DNA of 16,823 bases, from contig JBAWXE010000060.1 of NCBI GenBank assembly GCA_037144255.1, positions 1 through 16,823 of the forward strand, in the 5' to 3' direction. Shown here piece by piece: positions 7,485 through 13,999 of the stretch. The stretch's first letter is position 1, and every line of letters starts with the position of its first letter. The stretch is from JBAWXE01 sp037144255. GTDB lineage: Bacteria > Bacteroidota > Bacteroidia > Chitinophagales > Chitinophagaceae. The notes under the pieces were generated by a model. The model worked only from the letters and a program-made list of their open reading frames with translations, searched no databases and was not told the origin of the DNA. Position numbers and translations under genes: made by a program.

Positions 7485-8723
7485 ATGAACATGAGAAAAA
7501 TAATAGCCTATGCTATACTGCCGATCACATTCATTATGGCAAATAATAGTACTGCTATAGCACAAGACTCTACCGATAAGGCTGCTACAGAAACACAGTT
7601 AGCACCTCCGGTAATAACCTTGAAGCAAGGTGAAAGCCATTTTATGATGGTGGGGCTTACTACAATAGGATTTGTAGCACAAACCACCACTAATACATTG
7701 GGAGGCATCAAGAACAGAAATGTCACTAATAGTTTAGCAGATGCCGACAGGTATGAATTCAGTCCGATGTTTCTGTGGAGACATGGCAATAATATGTTGA
7801 TAGAATTTGAACCATCATTTGATGGCACTAATTTGAATGTGAACTGGGCAGATGTATCGTATGTAGTAGCACCGGGATTTATGATCAAAGCGGGTTATTT
7901 GGTATTGCCTTTTGGTACCTATACGAAACGTTTAGCTGCAGGATGGATCAATAAATTAGCATCTGACCCGGTAGGAACAGATATGGCAGGCAGTGATTTT
8001 GGAGTGGAATTTGCAGGAGGTTTTCCATTAGGGAATATGAAATGGAGCTATGATGTCAGTTTATCTAATGGATTACAACTGAATAACGATGGAAGTACAC
8101 AAGGAGTAGGACCTAATGCCCTGAACACCGGAAAGACCGTATGTGGTAGATTGGCATTGTTACCCTTTTCTAATTCCAGCCTAGAGATTGGTGTTTCTGC
8201 ATTAGCAGGAGCGTTGGCTACACCACCCGGAGCTACCTTTATGAATACCAATCCTACCAGTACTAAAGGGCCATCTGTTAATATGTTTGCTCTGGATCTG
8301 AACTATATCAAAAACATCAATCCTGTGCAAATAAATGCAAAGGCACAGTATAGTGCATCTATGGTGAATGATATGAATTATATGAATCCAAACGACAGCA
8401 CACAGACATACACTTTTAGCAATAAAACGTCCACAGCATTTGGTCAAGTTTCTTTTAGACCTACCCTTGCAAAAAATAATGTGATCAAGAATTTGGAGTT
8501 AGCTTTTCGTTATGTGAACTATACTTCACCTAAAAACTCTACCTGGGGTCAAAACTATAATGAAATGGATGTGGCCTTGGATTATTGGTTGAGTTGGAGG
8601 ACAGTATTGAAATTAGCTTATGAGAGTGTAAATATAGACGGTACATCCAGTGTGCCAGTAATGGGTATTCAGGGGTCTACTAATATTAGCAGAATGATCA
8701 TCCAATTTTCAACAGAGTTTTAA
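7485..8723 (+). CDS. Outer-membrane beta-barrel (porin-like) protein
   Basis: A 412-aa exported protein; a start at the second Met (7491, MRKIIAYAILP) is equally likely. A signal peptide runs to about AIAQ. The mature protein is built of alternating hydrophobic/polar strands with aromatic girdles and ends in ...MIIQFSTEF, a C-terminal Phe typical of outer-membrane barrels. Segments such as FMIKAGYLVLPFGTY and WLSWRTVLKLAYESVNI resemble the phosphate-selective porin O/P superfamily. It sits between two cytochrome genes in a tight cluster, with 10 bp to the next start. It may be a channel for an anion or small substrate used in respiration, or be linked to envelope electron transfer. The substrate cannot be read from sequence. 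Confidence 0.85.
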   Translation: MNMRKIIAYAILPITFIMANNSTAIAQDSTDKAATETQLAPPVITLKQGESHFMMVGLTTIGFVAQTTTNTLGGIKNRNVTNSLADADRYEFSPMFLWRHGNNMLIEFEPSFDGTNLNVNWADVSYVVAPGFMIKAGYLVLPFGTYTKRLAAGWINKLASDPVGTDMAGSDFGVEFAGGFPLGNMKWSYDVSLSNGLQLNNDGSTQGVGPNALNTGKTVCGRLALLPFSNSSLEIGVSALAGALATPPGATFMNTNPTSTKGPSVNMFALDLNYIKNINPVQINAKAQYSASMVNDMNYMNPNDSTQTYTFSNKTSTAFGQVSFRPTLAKNNVIKNLELAFRYVNYTSPKNSTWGQNYNEMDVALDYWLSWRTVLKLAYESVNIDGTSSVPVMGIQGSTNISRMIIQFSTEF

Positions 8724-8733
8724 ATTGTACTAT

Positions 8734-9018
8734 ATGAAAAAGATACTCACACTAATAATGATATGCGGCGCCTTTACAGTATTGATATTGTCTAATGGCT
8801 GTGTAGAAAGTAAAGCAGTAGCTGCCAAGACAGGAACACAATTATGGGCCGAGAATTGCCAACGTTGTCATAATACCCCATCGCCTACAACATTCTCTGA
8901 TGAGCAATGGAAAACTGTAGGTATGCACATGCAGACAAGAGCATTGCTTACCAACAAGGAGAGGGATAAGATCGTAGATTTTATGCAATCGTTCAATCAC
9001 ATGAGTAATAATGAATAG
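8734..9018 (+). CDS. Small haem c lipoprotein
   Basis: A 94-aa protein from the ATG at 8734 (MKKILTLIM); a TTG at 8725 would only add three residues. The hydrophobic leader ends in LSNGC23, a plausible lipobox, so it is probably membrane-anchored. One haem c motif, C42-Q-R-C45-H46, is followed by a short helical domain; M64 or M66 (VGMHMQ) could be the distal ligand. It is much shorter than the two cytochromes upstream and unrelated to them outside CxxCH. It starts 10 bp after the barrel gene and is the last gene of the cluster, followed by a bidirectional terminator. It is likely an electron-transfer partner of the upstream cytochrome. Confidence 0.85.
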   Translation: MKKILTLIMICGAFTVLILSNGCVESKAVAAKTGTQLWAENCQRCHNTPSPTTFSDEQWKTVGMHMQTRALLTNKERDKIVDFMQSFNHMSNNE

Positions 9019-9041
9019 ACAAGAATAGGAATCGATCAAAC

Positions 9042-9076
9042 AAAAGTGGCCTGCTGTCGGACAGTAGGCCACTTTT
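9042..9076. terminator. Bidirectional terminator between convergent genes
   Basis: A 16-bp stem, AAAAGTGGCCTGCTGT (9042-9057) with ACAGTAGGCCACTTTT (9061-9076), has one G/T mismatch and a CGG loop. It has A/T runs at both ends, so it can serve the haem lipoprotein gene on plus and the four-TM gene on minus. Confidence 0.92.
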
Positions 9077-9079
9077 CAT

Positions 9080-9475
9080 TTATGGGTCATTACGAACCAG
9101 TAGTTTCCTATCATAATGCCTGCAAATCAGGAACAAAATGCTTGGTATGCATATCCAGGAAAGTACCAGTGCCTTAGGAAATGGAGCAATGCCATTCATT
9201 ATATATGAAATGGCCATAATGACAGACATAGTAGCTATGCCTATAATGGTGATTAACGAACCTATCCATTCATATTTCCAAGAAAGAACTAAACCCAACC
9301 ATGCAAAAAAGAAAATGGTCAATAAGAAGATGTTTTTGGTGCTTATTGGTGTGGAGGGACCATGTGATTCTAAACTTTCGCCAACGAACATTAAGAGAAT
9401 AAAGCCTGCAATTAGTATGGCGAGTATACGAGCTATCCAACGTGTAATGATAATTATTCTAGCTGATTTTTTCAT
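9080..9475 (-). CDS. Four-TM membrane protein, unknown function
   Basis: A 131-aa protein with four predicted membrane helices at about residues 11-32, 47-65, 71-93 and 98-117, a basic N-terminus (MKKSARIIIITRW) and a basic C-terminal tail. The overall pattern resembles a small family of uncharacterised Bacteroidota membrane proteins (DUF7670-like; from memory, not certain). It starts 33 bp after the desaturase stop on the same strand and probably shares its transcript, so it could be controlled by the same Crp/Fnr sites. No catalytic motif is visible. Confidence 0.75.
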   Translation of the reverse strand: MKKSARIIIITRWIARILAILIAGFILLMFVGESLESHGPSTPISTKNIFLLTIFFFAWLGLVLSWKYEWIGSLITIIGIATMSVIMAISYIMNGIAPFPKALVLSWICIPSILFLICRHYDRKLLVRNDP

Positions 9476-9508
9476 TTTCTGAATATTAAAGTGAATGATA
9501 AAGTATTG

Positions 9509-10066
9509 TTATAAACCATTTCTTATTGGAGATCCTCTAAGTACTTTGATGCCGGTTAATTTGAGAATGGACCATTCCAGTTTATTCCAAAATTTGATAT
9601 TATCCAGTAATGGATTTAAATAATTGGTTATAGCACAATAGCTACATTCGTAAGGCATAGTATGGTGCCTGCCATGGTGTTTGCGAGATTGTAACAGGCC
9701 GGTCAGTTGCAGTGCTGTAATGAACTTTCCATTCTCTTTATTAGATTGATGTGCCAGTCTGTGTATCTCATTGCCATGAATACTCAATAATATGCAACAG
9801 AATGAATACCCATTGAGGATATGGAACAAATAACAAAGTGCAAGAAGGATCAATCCGGCAAGGAAAGAAGTATTGATACGTGTCCAGTAATTGCCTTGCA
9901 GAAATGCTCTGGGTTTCTTGTGATGTATGAGATTTGGTTCGATAATGGATTTACCTAAGAATTTCCAGTTGGGATTGCCATAGGTGTCTTCCCACCAGTG
10001 TACTAAACCAGTAAGAAAATCGGCAGTGGCCAGTGTTGTTATTGATTTCAGAATGACTGTTAACAT
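9509..10066 (-). CDS. TMEM189/CarF-type lipid desaturase (plasmanylethanolamine desaturase family)
   Basis: A 185-aa membrane enzyme of the Lipid_desat (Kua/TMEM189) family. Members include CarF and human PEDS1, which introduce the vinyl-ether bond of plasmalogens, and plant FAD4, which desaturates a phosphatidylglycerol acyl chain. Conserved landmarks in family order are ADFLTGLVHWWEDTYG (15-30; H23), GKSIIEPNLIHHKKP (38-52; H48/H49), HGNEIHRLAH (97-106), LQSRKHHGRHHTMPYE (125-140; H130, H131, H134, H135), YCAITNYLNPLLD (143-155) and FWNKLE (159-164). These histidines should bind the di-iron centre. Hydrophobic helices flank the soluble His clusters. Length is normal for the family, so it appears intact. 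It lies 108 bp after the Crp/Fnr gene, with palindromic operators between. Whether the substrate is an ether lipid or an acyl chain cannot be told from sequence. Confidence 0.88.
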   Translation of the reverse strand: MLTVILKSITTLATADFLTGLVHWWEDTYGNPNWKFLGKSIIEPNLIHHKKPRAFLQGNYWTRINTSFLAGLILLALCYLFHILNGYSFCCILLSIHGNEIHRLAHQSNKENGKFITALQLTGLLQSRKHHGRHHTMPYECSYCAITNYLNPLLDNIKFWNKLEWSILKLTGIKVLRGSPIRNGL

Positions 10067-10082
10067 AGCATTGAATTTTTAT

Positions 10083-10165
10083 CAAAGCTATTTATCAAGT
10101 CATTCGTAACATTTGACAATTGTCAAATACTTTATGCGCGCTCTATTATTTGATATTTGTCAAAT
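10083..10165 (-). promoter_or_regulatory. Desaturase promoter with two FNR/Dnr-like palindromes
   Basis: A perfect -7 box TAGCTTTG lies at 10083-10090 on the minus strand, 16 nt before the desaturase ATG. No TTTG -33 element precedes it. Instead the perfect palindrome ATTTGACAATTGTCAAAT occupies 10111-10128, centred about 40 bp upstream of the predicted start, the usual class II position of Crp/FNR activators. A second imperfect copy, ATTTGATATTTGTCAAAT (10148-10165), is centred 37 bp further up. The core TTGAC-N4-GTCAA matches the FNR/Dnr type of half-site. The adjacent Crp/Fnr gene is the obvious candidate regulator. Confidence 0.72.
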
Positions 10166-10174
10166 CTATAGAAC

Positions 10175-10747
10175 TTATTTACTGATCTTATTACGAATGC
10201 GGCTGAGTGTTTCCAGATTCATACCTAGAAATGATGCTATGTAAGTAAGAGGTACTCTTTGTAAGAATGAGGGGAATTGCTGCATGAAAAGTACATAACG
10301 TTCTTCTGAAGTGTGTTTGCGTAGCAGGTATGTTCTTTGTTCGCTGAGTGTAAAGTATTGTTCAGTCATTACACGGGCAGTGTAATTGAACTCTATGAAA
10401 TTTTTATAGATGAATTGAAGTCTATCGTAGTGTATGCGAGCCAGTATAGAAGGCTCTAGTGTTTCCATATATTCATAACCGGCCTTGCGCGAGAAGAAGC
10501 TGATAACTGACATACAGATGTGCTGCTCTTCCATAAAACGAGAGCATATTTCAGTATCGTCTTTTATATAGTAAGTGCGCAGTAGCCCTTTCAGCAATAC
10601 ATATACATAGTCGTCCCTTTGTCCATCCTTAAGCAAATGATAATTCTTAGGTACTTCTATGATCTCTAATTCTTTTTCAAGAGTATTCTTCAGTTCCTCG
10701 CTTAGAGGATATATACTATTATATCTATCAAAGAATGGCTGGAGCAT
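10175..10747 (-). CDS. Crp/Fnr-family transcriptional regulator
   Basis: A 190-aa protein with an N-terminal cyclic-nucleotide-binding-like jelly roll (about 25-115; VYVLLKGLLRTYYI at 48-61) and a compact C-terminal winged HTH (VPLTYIASFLGMNLETLSRI, 165-184). The cAMP-contacting residues of Crp are not recognisable, and there is no Fnr-type cysteine cluster, so the signal is unknown. Several hydrophobic residues line the sensor domain. It is upstream of the desaturase on the same strand; both palindromes lie between its stop codon and the desaturase start. A weak promoter (TTTG at 10799-10802, 19-bp spacer, TATCGTTT at 10772-10779) precedes it. Confidence 0.9.
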   Translation of the reverse strand: MLQPFFDRYNSIYPLSEELKNTLEKELEIIEVPKNYHLLKDGQRDDYVYVLLKGLLRTYYIKDDTEICSRFMEEQHICMSVISFFSRKAGYEYMETLEPSILARIHYDRLQFIYKNFIEFNYTARVMTEQYFTLSEQRTYLLRKHTSEERYVLFMQQFPSFLQRVPLTYIASFLGMNLETLSRIRNKISK

Positions 10748-10827
10748 ATGTGCTGCATTTTATGTTTCAAAAAACGATACATATAAATATAGTAAAAACA
10801 AACTGTTATATATAGGTATAAAAGAAT

Positions 10828-10874
10828 TGCCATCGACCTATAGCCTATTACTAGAATGCTTTAGATCGATGGCA
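10828..10874 (-). terminator. Possible hairpin terminator after the proline-rich protein gene
   Basis: TGCCATCGA (10828-10836) pairs perfectly with TCGATGGCA (10866-10874) over a 29-nt loop. On the minus strand the stem is followed by AATTCTTTTA. It lies just past the stop of the gene at 10903. The loop is long for a terminator, so a regulatory inverted repeat upstream of the Crp/Fnr gene is the alternative. Confidence 0.4.
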
Positions 10875-10902
10875 GGTGTATTTAAGAATAGTCCAGAGAG
10901 AG

Positions 10903-11223
10903 TTATTTTGTAGTAGCCTTTGGTGGCATTGGTTGTGGCTCTAAGCCTACCTTATCGCCTGCTGTAGTGGCTTTGGGAGGCATTGGTTGTGGTTCCAGCC
11001 CATTTTTTGTGCCCGGAGTATTTACTTTGGGAGGCTGAGGCTGTGGGTTTAAAGTGTTTTTAACACCCGGAGAAACCGTTGTTTTGTTAACAACAGGCGT
11101 GGCAGGTGTGGGTGTGTTTTGTTTAGTTGTTTGAGTTTGCGCAAATGAGGTGTTGAATGAAATAGCTGCAACACTCATGAACATAAATACGCTCTTGGAG
11201 TTAATGATGGATGTCTTTTTCAT
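10903..11223 (-). CDS. Small exported protein with three 18-aa proline-rich repeats
   Basis: A 106-aa protein with a signal peptide (to about SFAQ, residue 29), a Thr/Pro-rich linker, and three tandem 18-residue units: PGVKNTLNPQPQPPKVNT (52-69), PGTKNGLEPQPMPPKATT (70-87) and AGDKVGLEPQPMPPKATT (88-105). The whole mature protein is low in complexity, lacks Cys and large hydrophobic residues, and is probably extended or disordered. It could be a cell-wall or surface spacer or ligand. A promoter-like TAGCTTTA (11255-11262) precedes it. No family is recognised. Its neighbour across the divergent region encodes a different small exported repeat protein. Confidence 0.75.
   Translation of the reverse strand: MKKTSIINSKSVFMFMSVAAISFNTSFAQTQTTKQNTPTPATPVVNKTTVSPGVKNTLNPQPQPPKVNTPGTKNGLEPQPMPPKATTAGDKVGLEPQPMPPKATTK
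10909..11070 (-). repeat. Three tandem 54-bp coding repeats
   Basis: Each 54-bp unit encodes one 18-aa Pro-rich repeat. The two 3'-most units are closest in sequence, sharing the string for EPQPMPPKATT. Copy number may vary between strains. Confidence 0.8.
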
Positions 11224-11516
11224 ATTAGATGTTTGATTTAAAATATGACCTAAATAAAGCTATATCGATTTTTTGTTGGATCGAAAATTGTATAGCCATA
11301 TACAAGATAATTGTTCTTTTTCTACGTTTTTGCTAGTATCCATATGTCTTTCAGAGATTTTTATTTTACTTATTCTCTTTTATTGAAATCCCTTTTTACT
11401 TATTGTTGAAATATATCATGCGCTAAATATTTATGTGAGTAATAGCATGAGACATGAATGCCACAAGCTGCATATAGGCGTACATTTATTGAATCACTAA
11501 ACCAAAACGATACTTT
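11224..11516. promoter_or_regulatory. Divergent promoter region between two small exported proteins
   Basis: An AT-rich gap of about 290 bp. On minus, TAGCTTTA (11255-11262) with TTTT 21 bp upstream is a weak promoter for the proline-rich protein. On plus, TACATTTA (11481-11488) is a weak -7 candidate 28 nt before the Lys/Ala-rich protein. I see no other structured element, ORF or RNA. Confidence 0.35.
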
Positions 11517-11747
11517 ATGAGAAAACTAGCAATGGCTGTAGCATTAGTAGGAATTGCATCTGCAAGTGCACACGCACAAGTAAAACAAGCAGCACCTGCA
11601 GCAACTACACAAAAAAGTAATTTTGATACCAAGAAAGCTATAGCGCCTAAAAAGGCAGTAGCAGCAAAGGCGGTAGCTACCAAGAAAGCTGTAGCGCCTA
11701 AAAAAGCAGTAACAACTGCTAATGCTAAAACAGACCAGAAGAAATAG
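11517..11747 (+). CDS. Small exported Lys/Ala-rich repeat protein
   Basis: A 76-aa protein with a signal peptide (MRKLAMAVALVGIASASAHA, residues 1-20). The mature part is almost entirely Ala, Lys, Val, Thr and Pro, with two copies of a TKKAxAPKKAV unit at about 38-54 and 55-71. The composition resembles histone H1 tails, but the signal peptide argues for export. It is strongly basic and likely disordered; it may bind acidic polymers or envelope surfaces. The 51-bp DNA repeats (from 11628 and 11679) underlie the protein repeat. A bidirectional terminator follows. The opposite strand also has open frames here, but they reflect the repeat composition. Confidence 0.72.
   Translation: MRKLAMAVALVGIASASAHAQVKQAAPAATTQKSNFDTKKAIAPKKAVAAKAVATKKAVAPKKAVTTANAKTDQKK
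11628..11729 (+). repeat. Two tandem 51-bp coding repeats
   Basis: Units begin at 11628 and 11679, both with ACCAAGAAAGCT, and encode TKKAIAPKKAV and TKKAVAPKKAV. Confidence 0.7.
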
Positions 11748-11774
11748 CATTGCTAAGTGCAAGGCCTAATTATA

Positions 11775-11815
11775 AAAATGGTATTGCTCCCTCGACTAGG
11801 GCGCAATACCATTTT
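11775..11815. terminator. Bidirectional terminator between convergent genes
   Basis: AAAATGGTATTGC (11775-11787) pairs with GCAATACCATTTT (11803-11815). CCC/GGG inside (11789-11791 with 11799-11801) extend the stem beyond a T/C mismatch. A/T runs at both ends serve the Lys/Ala-rich gene and the T9SS protein gene. Confidence 0.9.
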
Positions 11816-11834
11816 CGTTTTTAGTATTAGTAAA

Positions 11835-13517
11835 TTATTCTTTAATGATCTTCTTCCATTCTTTAATACCATCTACAGTGTGATATTGTAGTATATAGAT
11901 ACCTGTGGGCAGTAGCTGCAGGGATATGATGTTATTCCCTTTTTGTAAATGACCTTGCTGTATAATAGCGCCTATTGTATTAGTGATACGATAGTCGCCG
12001 GCATTATTTATATGGTCTAAATGCAATTTGTTATTAGTAGGGTTGGGATAAATGTTTATGCTGTTTTCAGAGGTGTTATATATTCCGGTGTTGATACTTG
12101 TTATAATTAATGGGACATTGCTAACTGTTGGGGAGCAATGTAAATCACTATTGACAACTGCTGCAGTAATAGTATCTACCCCAGAGCCTTTTGTGAAACT
12201 GAAAGAGGGAACTGTACTAGAGTCTATCAGTATACCATTGTCATACCAATATATGGTATAGTGAGTGCCCAGATTTAGTAATGTAGCATTTACAGTTACT
12301 ATAGTACCGGTTAGTGCAGTATTGGCACCTGTGATGGCCAGGGTTGGAGTGAGGTCTATAGTTTGTGTAACAGTATCTGTGCATGTACCGTTGTACATAA
12401 TGGCTACAATGGTATAGCTGCCTGTATCGGGGTATAAATGAAATATTGGCTGTATAGACGAGCTAGTGGCACCGAATCCAAAATCCCAAAAAGCCCCTGT
12501 AAGTGTGGATGTAGTAGTATTTGAAATAGTGAGGGTATCTATACCACAACCATAATGAATAATATCTGAGAATGAGCCCGGTACACCATTTTGTATATTT
12601 ACTTTTATAGTGTCTCTTAGACTGATGGTATCGCAGCCGTCTACATAGCTGGCTACTACAGTATACTTAGTAGTGGCTGTAGGAGTGATGTTTATACTCT
12701 GACCTGTACCCACTAAACTGCCAGTGGCAGTATTGTACCAGTTCCATGTAACAGCCCCAGTAGGGGCATTATAGTGGGCAAAGCGATATCCGAAATTAGT
12801 AATTGCGCCAGTACCGGGGTTCATGCCGGGGGCAGCATAGTATATAGTGCCCGTACTATTCTCAATACCTACTATATAGTAATCGCTATTCCATGAAGGA
12901 CAAGAAGACCTGTTCTTTACAAAAATATCTATGATGTTGCTACCTTCATGTAGTACTACTTGTGAAGAGAACATACTTGTGGTGCACATGTATTGAGGTA
13001 TACTATCAAATGAGATCACAAATTTTCTACATGGTGCAGTGCCATAAACAGAGGTGTAGAAAGTTCCGGAAGTAGTATTAGCAAGGTCTGAGTAAGCTGC
13101 TAATATGCCCGATTGAGTGGTGGCTGAATTGATGCCGGGTAGGCCACCTGATATAGACCAATCGGACATGTTGCCTGCCATGGAAGTATTAAAGTTAATT
13201 GATCCATTGGCACCAATGACCAAATTATTGTGTGCCACACCAAAAAAACTAAAAGTAAAAGGTATTGATACGGAATTGCTAAAACGATCGTCTGTGGTGA
13301 GAGGAATGGCAGTGCCGGTAGAAAATGAGAAAGGAGTAAATGGTATAGAGGTGCCATAATAATTACCGGTACAATTTACTGTAGCATCGTAGTAGGCATG
13401 CAGGGTAATGGGTTGAGAGCAGGGAATAGTAGTATCGGCACCGGCTGTTATGGCACATTGGCCGTAAGAACAAATATGAATGATACTAAGTAGTACAGAT
13501 ACGGCTAGCTTTTTCAT
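11835..13517 (-). CDS. Type IX-secreted PKD-domain surface protein
   Basis: A 560-aa protein from the ATG at 13517. A signal peptide ends near ICSYGQ (residue 20). Residues about 60-250 contain DDRFSNSVSIPFTFSFFG (76-93) and NLVIGANGSINFN (98-110), a beta-rich domain frequent at the N-terminus of Bacteroidota surface proteins. An Ig-like segment (250-310) and a PKD domain (about 315-390, with FWDFGFG at 343-349 and LYPDTGSYTIVA at 361-372) follow, then another Ig-like segment (390-473). The C-terminal 75 residues (NIYPNPTNNKLHL...LPTGIYILQYH...KKIIKE) are a type A sorting domain for type IX secretion (TIGR04183-like). It is probably attached to the cell surface and adhesive. A longer frame from 13613 exists, but those extra residues belong to a paralogue stub. 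Confidence 0.88.
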   Translation of the reverse strand: MKKLAVSVLLSIIHICSYGQCAITAGADTTIPCSQPITLHAYYDATVNCTGNYYGTSIPFTPFSFSTGTAIPLTTDDRFSNSVSIPFTFSFFGVAHNNLVIGANGSINFNTSMAGNMSDWSISGGLPGINSATTQSGILAAYSDLANTTSGTFYTSVYGTAPCRKFVISFDSIPQYMCTTSMFSSQVVLHEGSNIIDIFVKNRSSCPSWNSDYYIVGIENSTGTIYYAAPGMNPGTGAITNFGYRFAHYNAPTGAVTWNWYNTATGSLVGTGQSINITPTATTKYTVVASYVDGCDTISLRDTIKVNIQNGVPGSFSDIIHYGCGIDTLTISNTTTSTLTGAFWDFGFGATSSSIQPIFHLYPDTGSYTIVAIMYNGTCTDTVTQTIDLTPTLAITGANTALTGTIVTVNATLLNLGTHYTIYWYDNGILIDSSTVPSFSFTKGSGVDTITAAVVNSDLHCSPTVSNVPLIITSINTGIYNTSENSINIYPNPTNNKLHLDHINNAGDYRITNTIGAIIQQGHLQKGNNIISLQLLPTGIYILQYHTVDGIKEWKKIIKE

Positions 13518-13553
13518 ACTGAATGATTTGCATAGCGAATTTATGAATAATAT

Positions 13554-13708
13554 ACAATTTGCAGTATTTACTGTTGTATTGTATTGAGCATGCAGTGTAA
13601 GGGATGTGCACATTGTAATGTTGTGTCATTACCTGCAGTAATAATATTTTGTGCAAAAGTCTGAATGGTAAGAAGTAGAAGCGAGATAGATAGGTATATG
13701 ATTTTCAT
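13554..13708 (-). pseudogene. Frameshifted 5' stub of a paralogous T9SS-type protein
   Basis: The ATG at 13708 opens a 46-aa frame: a signal peptide (MKIIYLSISLLLLTIQTFAQ), then NIITAGNDTTLQCAHP. It resembles the mature start of the neighbouring gene (CAITAGADTTIPCSQP). After CAHP the frame fails and stops at 13568, but another frame continues the similarity: LTLHAQYNTTVN here against ITLHAYYDATVN in the neighbour. One missing base explains this. The similarity ends near 13554, where sequence leads straight into the intact gene. It is thus a truncated, frameshifted relic of a tandem paralogue. Confidence 0.7.
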
Positions 13709-13933
13709 AATGCATATTTTATATAGCTAAAATGCAAATATCACACGATATAAAATATGACTTTTGTCAGTAACAACTAAACAATTTGGACATCACAACT
13801 TTTGAATGCCAATAATCATTACAATGAGCATTATATGAATATAAAATGTGTGAAGGCAAGTATTTGAAGTCATATCAAGTGATTGGTTAGTTCAATAATA
13901 GGAAAATGATTATTGATAGATATTTGACAAATG
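13709..13933. other. AT-rich gap, nothing clear
   Basis: This lies between the stub and the hairpin at 13934. It presumably contains the promoter of the stub/T9SS gene, but no convincing TAnnTTTG box is found. An ATTTGACAAAT-like half-site at 13921-13932 recalls the desaturase operators but is not palindromic. No gene or RNA is seen. Confidence 0.3.
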
Positions 13934-13968
13934 AACTGGGGGTTTCAGCAATGCTGAAACCCCCAGTT
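13934..13968. terminator. Strong hairpin, probable bidirectional terminator
   Basis: A perfect 16-bp stem, AACTGGGGGTTTCAGC (13934-13949) with GCTGAAACCCCCAGTT (13953-13968), has an AAT loop. It follows the minus-strand gene ending at 14000. The flanking T-runs are modest (TTCATTTG on minus, TTCTTCTTC on plus). Confidence 0.75.
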
Positions 13969-13999
13969 TCTTCTTCTACACACTCTACCATATATTTAT

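Noticed and set aside
8202..8447. Minus-strand Cys/His/Ile-rich ORF inside the barrel gene
   Set aside because: It is antisense to a confidently assigned barrel protein; no metal-binding spacing is repeated.
7036..9018. MtrCAB-type extracellular electron conduit
   Set aside because: The cytochromes have one haem each and there is no decahaem protein; only a looser link between barrel and cytochromes is supported.
11544..11762. Minus-strand Cys/Phe/Tyr-rich ORF opposite the Lys/Ala-rich protein
   Set aside because: It is a by-product of reading the 51-bp repeats in reverse; the plus frame has a signal peptide and start context.
13518..13613. 32-residue N-terminal extension of the T9SS protein
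   Set aside because: It corresponds to the frameshifted paralogue stub, and the true signal peptide starts at 13517.
13934..13968. Insertion-sequence terminal inverted repeat
   Set aside because: The two arms are 3 nt apart and there is no transposase; the position after a stop codon fits a terminator.
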